From assembly GCA_963971225.1 (NCBI GenBank), contig OZ020268.1:14981032-15045031 (forward strand): a stretch of DNA of 64,000 bases. The letters run 5' to 3'. This DNA is from Melieria omissa. Taxonomy: Eukaryota > Arthropoda > Insecta > Diptera > Ulidiidae. The position numbers and the translations under genes are program-made. A model generated the notes under the pieces. That model saw only the letters and a program-made list of their open reading frames with translations, had not been told where the DNA came from and did no database searches. Below, piece after piece: positions 56,300-64,000 of the stretch. The number at the start of each line of letters is the position of its first letter. Position 1 is the stretch's first letter.

Positions 56300-56448
56300 A
56301 AGAGGTCGAACTGGTTTGCCCTGGACTGAGAGCCATTGATTAGCTGCAGAACTTTCCAAGAAGGTATTCACAATGGGCCATTTTTCCCTCAGAGTGGAAG
56401 TGCGGCCTCTGGATCGCACACACCCTTCCCTACCTAACCTAACCTTAG
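56300..56448 (+). mobile_element. Short LOA/I-group LINE 3' fragment
   Basis: Begins AAGAGGTCGAACTGGTTTGC (the last codons of the LINE), continues through CACAATGGGCCATTTT, GAGTGGAAGTGCGGCC and CACACACCCTTCCC to a CTACCTAACCTAACC tail. Near-identical flanks CTTCTCAATCAAAAAAC (56283-56299) and CTTCTCAGATCAAAAAC (56449-56465) are its mutated target duplication. Confidence 0.9.
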
Positions 56449-56465
56449 CTTCTCAGATCAAAAAC

Positions 56466-59400
56466 TGAAAATTCAAACGAAAATATCAATCACTCTATGC
56501 TGAAAAACGTTTGGCCGTCTCTCAAACCATAGAAACATGATACCGATCGCTAAAGCAACACACAAATATCGTCGTCTGAGAAAACGATTGTCGTATGTGC
56601 TATGGAAATCAATAGAACATACGACATTCGCTTTCTGCAACAACGATATATAGTTCTTTCTTAGTATATATAGCACGACCAATGTTATAAAAGTGTCTAT
56701 GCGTTGACAAGAACCAAAGCCGTATCCTCTATCTGAAGCACTTTAATTAATACATTTTTAGAAACATAAATAGAAGAAAGAGTGCCAAACGGCGGGCACT
56801 CAGGCGGCCGCCATTCGCGACATTAGCGATCTTCAGCGATAGGCGGCAGGACGCAGCGCTGCTGTGAGCGTGTTGCGTTTTGGAGTCAGGGGTAGGGTTG
56901 GTATTTTTACTTAAGAATGCGGCGCGACAAAGTCATTGTAATGTGTCTGTTGCTGCTGCTGCTGTCGGACGGCAATAGGACGGGGTAAGAGAGATGGAGC
57001 TAAATAAAAATAAGAAATTGTTCAAACGAATTTTTGCCGTTGCCGCCAATGGCAATGGCGACGTCGATGCGATGCGATGCGCCGTCAGCCAACCGGCCTT
57101 TGGAAAACAAACAGCCAACGCGCTGAGAATGGTTGGCAATGCGGTCGTTGCTGGCGGCTGCTGCTGCTGCTGTTGCTACTGCAACCGGCGGCAACAACGT
57201 GACATTCCTTAAATGATTTTCATTTTAAGAAAACATTAAGCAAACATACTTGATTTTGCGCCTATCCGAGCGCAGACCTGAGCGATGACGGCAAAAGAAC
57301 AGCGGCGGCTGGGCTGCAATTTGGGGTTTTGAAGGGGAGGCAGCACTGCACTCGAAATGTACTCGAAAAATGTCAAGAAATTGTAAAAACAAAACACTAA
57401 AGTGAAACTTTCCACTCAGTGATAAGAATCGCAAAAAAGGAAAACATTATTTTATGCTGTTTCGAAATCGCCGTTTTGAGACGCAAATATTTTTTGCAAA
57501 AAAAACAACAAAAGACCACAAACGCAAGACAACATGCATTTTTCCTTTTAAATCAATTTCAGGCGGCACAGATATAAACAACAAACACAATAACAACAAA
57601 GCAAGTGCGCTCCCCTTCGATTTTGCAAAAGTGGCGCGCCAACAAAAGCGAACAGCAACAGCAACAGCAGCAACGGGATTGAGAATGCGCCGGCCGAGGC
57701 AAATGCTGCACGAAGCAATGCAGTGTTGCAGCGGATGTTGCATGGAATTTATTTTTGCTTTAAAGTAAAAAATTTTTCAAATTCCTCTACGTTGAAAAAT
57801 GCGCGCGACAGCAACAACAGGCAACAACTGGGCAACATTGGCAGCAACAGCTGAAATCGCCAAACGAATGTGGCGAAAAAAGACACAAGTCGAAGAAACA
57901 CACACAAAAACGGCCAAATGTATAACAGTAGTAGACGAAAGATACCTAAAATGATATAAATTACGCGGAGCGGGCAAGCAAAAGGCGGCAGCCAACAGAC
58001 AGAAAGGGTGCAATAAAACGGCAACAAGACTTGAAAACAAGCTTGGGAACAATTTGCGAATCAATGGTCGAAGCCTTTGGCGCAAGATCGAAATCTGAAT
58101 GACCGAAAAAACGATGCAAGGGGAGCGCTTGAAATGACAAAATGATTTAGCACACCAAAACGCTGCCCGGAACGTAGCAGGAGGGGAAAAATGCGAATAA
58201 ATGGGAAGTGACAAAAAACAAAAACGAGGGACTCCACTCGATGGGAACCTTTTCAAATCAGCAATAACGCATGAAGAAAATTGTTTCAGGGAAAAAATTA
58301 ATCTATACACACACACACGATTATTTTGAAGTACATGGGTTATGTCACTTTTGTTGTGCTTATGCGATATGTGCGTTTGTATGCACAAATTTGATTGACT
58401 ACGCAACTTCTGCAGTAAGAGAAGACGAGTTTTTTCACTTAACAATGTTTGTATGATGAAAATGAATCGTATCAAAGTACTTGTGGTAGTAATGCAAACC
58501 CAAAATGAAGACGTCTTTCATTGACGGCATCATATGGCAGCCCCATCACCCATGACAACCAGTGTTGAGAAAATCACCTACCCCTCAATAGAAGCATCAA
58601 TAGAACACATTCGACTTATTAAGCCCCATATTTCGTTATTTAAAAGTCTCACTTTTTCAACTAAACAAATCATAAATCATTACAGATTGGAAATCTTTCT
58701 TCTGAAGAAAACCAAAAATTTCACAATCAAGTGTTTTTTCTTATCAAATTCCCAATACCCTTTTCCGCACGTTTTTTGTTACTTCTCGTATCATGAGATA
58801 TTATTATACATTTTATTGCTTATTCTTAGTAAAAAATTTACGATTACATCATTGCAATGTCCCAAGCAAAATTATTCGTCACGCAAAATTCAACGTCAAA
58901 TTCGCCGACAATTTACAGCCGATCCGAAACAAATGAGCGCGTAAACGTTGCGCCCATATCTCGTAGTCGAGTGCCAAAGTATCTTAAGATAAACAATTGA
59001 TATCTTATCGGTCGCCAGAGCACAATACAACCTGCTATTGTGCTGGCGCACCGGTAACACTACAAGACAGCGTAAGAGCCGCATTAGAGCTGCGATAAGA
59101 AAAGCGGCAACTGCCTTCACGCTGCCATACAACCACAACTGCACGCTGCAAGTACGCACCGCTGAAATTAGCACAAAATTAATCATCAGCAATCAATTTC
59201 AATTTTATATTGAAGCGTTCATAAACTGGCCAAGAAAGTCCGAACTGCACATTTCAGTTGGGATTTTGCTGTGAATTGTGAAAACTATAAATAAAAATCA
59301 ACATCAAGCAGAACAAATAGAATTAAACAAAAATGACCAAAACATACATAAATTCGTTATCAACGCGTTGCGTATCTTTGATTGCGCAAAACAAACTGAC

Positions 59401-59512
59401 GTCAATATTTGCCATTGAAATAATTGAAATTTTTATAAAGGACACATGAAGAGAAAGAAAGAGTCTGCATGTGTTAATGTGTTGATGGGGTGTTATGTGT
59501 GGTTTAAGTGGT
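56466..59512. other. Non-coding host DNA with one transposon end
   Basis: GC-rich DNA with CTG/GCC words lies at 56790-57180, CAACAG-rich DNA at 57570-57690. An isolated end of the family A TIR element lies at about 58336-58365. The frame 58534-58944 (136 codons) has no motif and AT-driven composition. No gene supported. Confidence 0.5.
58336..58365. mobile_element. Solo terminus of the family A TIR element
   Basis: TGTCACTTTTGTTGTGCTTATGCGATATG corresponds to the right terminus of 12461-13244. The rest of the element is absent. Confidence 0.65.
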
Positions 59513-59523
59513 AACTTTTTCTA
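59513..59523. repeat. Probable target duplication of the plus-strand SINE, left copy
   Basis: AACTTTTTCTA, matched by AACTTTTCTA at 59918-59927 (one T fewer). Confidence 0.6.
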
Positions 59524-59917
59524 GCCGGCCTCGATAGTCCACCGGGTAGCACGCTGGCTTTTCATAACGAGGCCCTAGATTCGATTCCTAGCTTGGGATT
59601 CGATTCCACGCTCGTCTACTTCTTTTGCTTTCCACATCCAAGGAGATGAGAATTACAAGTGCGCTCTTGGCAGGCAATGGCAAAATCTCCAAGTGAGAAA
59701 GGAAAATTGCCAAAAAGAACCGCCGTTCGGATTCGGCGTTAAGCTGTAGGTCCCCTCCTCCCTTTCCCCATCCGTTTGAAATGTGTGTTGTACCACATGT
59801 TGAAAAAAATAGTGTTGTATACACATTTCAAACGGGTGGAATTTTTGGTATCACAACGGGCCCATAGACCTAAGTGTGTCTCATACAGAGGCAGCCACTT
59901 CAACCAACCAGCCAACC
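59524..59917 (+). mobile_element. tRNA-derived SINE, family 2
   Basis: The head GCCGGCCTCGATAGTCCACC resembles a degraded tRNA, and two B-box-like words GATTCGATTCC lie at 59578-59588 and 59597-59607. The body holds GGCAATGGCAAAATCTCC and a central motif CCGTTCGGATTCGGC...CTGTAGGTCCC (59721-59754) that is shared with the other SINE. A 15-bp inverted repeat follows (59772-59786 with 59821-59835). The 3' end is a CCAACCAGCCAACC tail. RNA polymerase III would transcribe it and a LINE would move it. Confidence 0.75.
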
Positions 59918-60106
59918 AACTTTTCTATAACGAACCTACCCTCTTATAATGCGGGTCTTTTGTAGAATCAAAAGATATGCTACAGTTGGTAAATAGGGTT
60001 TTGAGGAAGGAATTTTTGCAAGCTTTAACTCTGGCAAAACTTTACACATAGTGGTTATTCAAGGACCATGTGATGAAAAATTATTAGTATCGTTTACAAA
60101 TGGTTG

Positions 60107-60126
60107 TGATGACTCGTTCAGCCTTT
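60107..60126. repeat. SINE target-site duplication, left copy
   Basis: A 20-bp sequence, TGATGACTCGTTCAGCCTTT, repeated exactly at 60447-60466. Confidence 0.95.
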
Positions 60127-60446
60127 CTTCTTCTTCTGCTTGACGGGCACGACAGCCCGATTACGAGACTAAGGCTACCCGCAGCCAACCGTGTTGTGGG
60201 TGCGAATGTTTTTACAAGGTTGGAAGGGACCTACAGTTTTATGGCGATTCCGAACGGCGAGTTGGGAGCTATTCCATAGGCAATTTTACTCTCAGAGGCT
60301 TACCATTTCCTGCTGAGAGGACAGCCGCCGAAAGAAAAATTGTTGTTTTTCTTTTTTTTCGGTGTTAACGCAACGGAGTATTGAACACGCGGAGTCTTGA
60401 CTCGCGGCCCAACGCACTAGCCAGCTGAGCTACGGCAGCTGCCGTA
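60127..60446 (-). mobile_element. Full-length tRNA-derived SINE, family 1
   Basis: On the minus strand the head reads GCCGTAGCTCAGCTGGCTAG, with a perfect A box TAGCTCAGCTGG (60432-60421) and a B-box-like GTGTTCAATACTC (60388-60376) 32 bp downstream. A body with GGAAATGGTAAGCC follows, then the central motif CGCCGTTCGGAATCGCC...CTGTAGGTCCC (60259-60234), then TTAGTCTCGTAATCGGGC, GCCCGTCAAGC and a GAAGAAGAA tail. The perfect 20-bp flanking duplication shows a recent, complete insertion. Confidence 0.92.
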
Positions 60447-60466
60447 TGATGACTCGTTCAGCCTTT
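60447..60466. repeat. SINE target-site duplication, right copy
   Basis: Matches 60107-60126 without mismatch. Confidence 0.95.
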
Positions 60467-62332
60467 AATCATTCATATTGAGCCTCGTAGAAGTAGAATG
60501 TATAGATGAGTTGAGTAGAATGTACATATATAGACAGACTTCAGATTTCAGTTGTGGTATCATATTGGAGAAATCTTTTGCTGCTGATCACAGAACAATA
60601 ACAGGGAACATGAAGGGAAATTTCATGTTACTGATCGCACAGCCTGCAGACATCCGCAGCTTGTGCCCAAACTATTTAGTTTACATCGAATACCCAGTGA
60701 GGTACTTGGCAGCGATACAAGATGCGATGATGGTACGAGAGTATCAGAAATTCTGGACCCGGGTTTGAAGCAATTCAAGGAGTTATTCTTCTATCTTGAG
60801 AATTCCTTCACTAAACGATAAGAAGGTCCATGAAAATTATTCCCAAGTTGACTTGGAGACAAAAAAACTAGAAAAGAATCCACGCTAAAAACACAACAAT
60901 TTTCACTTGTTTAGAAAAACATGTCTACTGCCGAAAATGCATTGATTCTTAGCTGCTTTCCTTCTGCTCTTCCCTGTGCATTGGCATTAAATTTCTATCC
61001 CGTTCCTCAAGCTTTAAAATGTCTCAACCTAGCTGCTCTTCATCTCTTATTCTCTCTTTCTCCCTCTCTCTCTGTGGCTGTGTTGCTTTCCACTTCCTCG
61101 CCTGCCTTCCACCCACTTGAGCACTTCCTGCAAACGCCACTATCTTCGCTCAGCGTGCGCTGTTTCGTGCCTCCGACGAACCCACGTCCTGCCGCCACCC
61201 GCCGCTGACTGCAGCTTGCCACTTTTCATTTAATTAATCATGTTACTGCCTTCCTTTTCTTATCACTCGAGCGCACTTTTTCTTTCGATTTCATTATTTT
61301 GCTGTTTGCTTATTTTGTTGTTGTCTCTTTTCGCTTATCAGTTTCGATAGGTTTCTTCTTTGTTTTGTTGTTGCTGATTTCGTCGCACACGACGTGCATT
61401 GTGCGCCAGCCAAGTGACTAATGCTGCTACCGCTTTCGCCCTCCCCCTCCCGACTACCTAAAGTTCCCACTTCCCTGCAATCACTTTCGCCCATTGTTGC
61501 TGTCTTATCGTCTTATCAGTTTGTCAAGATTTTATTGATTTTATGCAGCTTTTTACAAATTCGCTTTTTCCTCACTATTTTTCAGTACATTTGTTTATTT
61601 ACCGAGTTCTTACTTTTTTATTTGGTGCAAATTAATTTAAGCATTTGCCGTGCTGTTAGTATTTTTCCTTCTTTTTGTGCGTTGCTTTTGTCAAGTGTGC
61701 TTTTTTAGTTAAAGCGAAACATTTGTTTTTAGCTGTTTGCGATAAGATAAGCGATTAAGCGTTTAAAACTGATACAACGGTAAAAGAGAGAGTGAGGTCT
61801 TTGAAAAGTTTTCGCAATCAGCAAATCGGCCGTTGAAGTGACAACTTTGTTTTTTTGCTATAAGTTTGTGAGTGCAAAGTCCCAATGTGGTTGGCCAGTG
61901 ATGCCTCATAAAACAGTAAACAGCTACAAAAGGTCAAGTTGATGGCCAAGAAAACGTCTAAACAGTCACTTACATTTAAATTGCATATTGGGGCAATAAC
62001 GTTAATGTCGCCAATTCATACGCAACTGATTGCTAAAATTATAAAGAAAGAGAAAAATCTATTTTTATGAAAATGACTGAATGACTAACAAAAAGTTTAT
62101 AACTTTGGCGTTTTTCTATTCATAATATAGCAGAATAATAAAAAACTTTACGGTTAAGGAACATTTATATTAATGGTTCTTCTTAATGCAATCAAGAAAA
62201 CATTAAACCAAAAGTTTAACTTTTCATTTTTATTATTTTTTACAGGGGTGAAAATTTGTGTGAGGAGACCAGCTGCTTTCATTCATTGGCCCGAATTTGG
62301 GATCTAGTTGATGGATTCCCTTTTTGTTCCTT
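60467..62332. other. Non-coding host DNA
   Basis: CT-rich DNA with TCTC runs lies at 61045-61075, and T-rich DNA at 61270-61700. The frame 60478-60768 (96 codons) has a plausible amino-acid mix but no motif I recognise. Nothing else supported. Confidence 0.5.
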
Positions 62333-62356
62333 AGGTAGGTAGGTAGGTAGGTAGGT
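62333..62356. repeat. AGGT microsatellite at the LINE 3' tail
   Basis: About six AGGT units; on the minus strand this is an ACCT tail, fitting the CCTA-type tails of the other LINE copies. Confidence 0.85.
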
Positions 62357-63405
62357 GTGGCTGCTCCAGGAGGAGCACACTTAGGCCAGGCGGCTCATTG
62401 TGATACCACATGAGATCGAGCATCAGATCGCTTACTCGTTAAACCAGTTGGAGCTATTAACGAAGCTAACCATAACCACTTCTCTCAAAATCCTATCTCC
62501 TAACCTTTATATCCTTTCTGAACCAACGCAATGCCTCGCATTAATAGGGGTCATCCCCTGCGCGTTTGTGCGAGTCAAAAAAAAAAAGAAGATCTTCCAG
62601 ACATCCGAAGAAGTTGCCTTAGTACGTCAGCCTTCTTCTGGATAAAGCAGGACAGTTACATAGGAAGGGAGGAATATTTTCTTCCTCTTCCTCGACCAAA
62701 CAGCTGCGACAAAGTCGTTCGAAAACAGCCCCATCCTTTTTGCGTGGGTGCCGATTAGGCAGTGACCCGTAAGGACACCGATCATGGTTCCGAGCTGGGC
62801 TCTGTTTAATGAGAGGAGTTCTTTAGAACGTCTAAAATTTAAGGTTGGCCAAAGTTGGCGCGCAAGGAGGCTTATGTTGCCTTCAACCCATCTAAAATGT
62901 GTATCGTGTATAGAGCTCGTATGGGTACGAAGCTTACATGTTAAAAGAGCGACTCCGAGCGTGGTAAGTTGGAGTAACTGCTCAGTAGTACCATGTCTTG
63001 CGAGCTCGTCCGCTCTACACTTCCCTGGAATATCCCTATGACCTGGAACCCAGCATAGGCGAATTTGAAGCTGATTGGCAGTCTCGTTGAAAGATTTGCT
63101 AAACAGCTAGCTAAAAACAGGCTTTGATGTTATTTTGATCGCATCCAGAGCTGATTGGGCGTCCGATAGTATCAGAATACCAATCGTCGATATCCTGTTT
63201 GCCCTGAGCCAATAGGAGGCTGCGCAGATTGCTGTTACCTCAGCCTGGAAGACACTACAGTAATCCGGCCGTCGGAGCTTTGAGGTTTAATCCTTCTGAG
63301 TAGATACCACTTTCCTTCTTTAATTTCCTTATACGAAAAGGATTTGTCGTGCAGACGTCTGTTGTAGCCATCGACCTCGCTCCAGATGGCTAATCTTTCG
63401 TCAAC
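62357..63405 (-). pseudogene. LOA/I-group LINE, RNase H and C-terminal fragment, decayed
   Basis: On the minus strand, from high to low coordinate, it shows FQAEVTAI, ILSDAQSALDAI and CWVPGHRDIPGKCRADELAR (RNase H, about 63260-62980), then a C-terminal part with MIGVLTGHCLIGTHAKRMGL (about 62790-62730). Several stops and frameshifts break it. It ends at an ACCT tail. It is diverged from the LINE at 43535. Confidence 0.8.
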
Positions 63406-63660
63406 TCGAGACGAAATGTTATACTCAATGATTCACAACTTATCCTAATGTATGGAGGTTTGACCCAAAATGAACCTCCTCCTACTCGCCAAGGTTGCAC
63501 ACTACGTGTTTACGAAGTCTCTGCATCTTTGAACAAAGCCTACACGTTTCATCCACAACAAGGTTTAGTCGTGCAAGTTGTTGTCTGAAGTTCGCATGTC
63601 CTGTTATAGTTACAGTGAGCCATGATGGGTTTCCTCCGTCTAAGCTAAGAACCTTTCTGC
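63406..63660 (-). pseudogene. Another LINE C-terminal fragment
   Basis: A minus-strand frame ending at 63482 reads VTITGHANFRQQLARLNL and DETCRLC...HVVC, the C-terminal ITGH and cysteine-histidine block of LOA/I/R1-type ORF2. It is a different copy from the neighbouring fragments, because the same block appears separately at 62730-62790. Confidence 0.75.
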
Positions 63661-63699
63661 TCAAAGAAAGAATGGATAATCGGGAGGAAATGGTGCGGG

Positions 63700-64000
63700 A
63701 AACATATAGGAGTCTGTAATGACAGCCAAGCTGCACTTAAGGCCCTGAAGAACGCGCGTGTTACCTCTAAGATTGTCCAAGAATGTAAGATGAAGCTTAA
63801 GTCAGTCGCGAGACGTAATAAGCTCCAACTTATCTGGGTTCCGGGACACTGCGGAGTTCTAGGTAACGAAACTGCCGATGAACTGACTAACTGTGGATCA
63901 GGTTGCACACCCATGGGACCAGAACCAATAATCAGCACAAGTCTAGCAGGAACCCTGGACTGGATCAAGTCCTATGTAAACAACCTACATAGAGAACTTT
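63700..64000 (+). pseudogene. LINE RNase H fragment, plus strand, runs off the window
   Basis: Plus-strand coding reads CNDSQAALKALKNARV, then LIWVPGHCGVLGNETADEL, the third and fourth RNase H blocks. It stays open to the edge. Orientation is opposite to the two fragments on its left, so this is a head-to-head patchwork. Whether the rest of the element is intact lies outside the window. Confidence 0.8.

Noticed and set aside
58534..58944. 136-codon plus-strand frame
   Set aside because: AT-driven composition (Phe, Leu, Ile, Lys, Ser), no motif, no context.
1..64000. CRISPR arrays, bacterial operons, rRNA genes or canonical tRNA genes
   Set aside because: None seen. The tRNA-like signals present belong to SINEs, and the tandem repeats are microsatellites or short duplications typical of an insect genome.

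Overview
This window looks like nuclear DNA from a higher dipteran, most likely a tephritid-type fruit fly. That is an inference from three things: the AT-rich non-coding DNA full of CA, CAA and GTT microsatellites, the set of transposon families, and the gypsy-type provirus. I found no host protein-coding gene that I would defend. The sequence is intergenic or intronic DNA carrying many mobile elements of different ages. Most other open frames are low-complexity shadows.

Layout. Positions 1-2240 hold the 5' part of a minus-strand RTE-type non-LTR retrotransposon; its endonuclease/RT frame is open and runs off the left edge. Positions 3447-11808 hold a complete minus-strand Ty3/gypsy errantivirus-type provirus with two identical 336-bp LTRs, a CGCG target duplication, primer binding site, polypurine tract, gag, pol (one frameshift in the integrase C-terminal part) and env. 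A TIR element lies at 12461-13244. Positions 13-27 kb are mostly non-coding, with a LOA-like 3' fragment (18.2 kb) and a deleted solo LTR (19.2 kb).

Positions 27-43 kb are a cluster of small DNA transposons: a dead mariner, four piggyBac-like TTAA MITEs, a second copy of the 12.5-kb TIR element with a TA-flanked MITE inside it, a hAT MITE inside a TTAA MITE inside another TTAA MITE, a solo LTR and a truncated SINE. At 43535-46708 lies a 5'-truncated LOA/I-group retrotransposon with an intact RT-RNase H frame and a 14-bp target duplication. Further right are a second hAT MITE (48.7 kb), a dead Tc1 element (49.8-50.9 kb), two more LOA 3' fragments (53.4 and 56.3 kb), two different tRNA-derived SINEs about 200 bp apart that share a central domain (59.5-60.4 kb), and a patchwork of LINE RNase H and C-terminal fragments in both orientations up to the right edge.

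The only genes that work together are those of the provirus: Gag, a Gag-Pol product made by -1 frameshifting (candidate slippery heptamer in the right phase), and a spliced Env (acceptor site visible). The most interesting new structure is a pair of hairpins in the provirus leader that have the same loop and compensatory changes in the stem.
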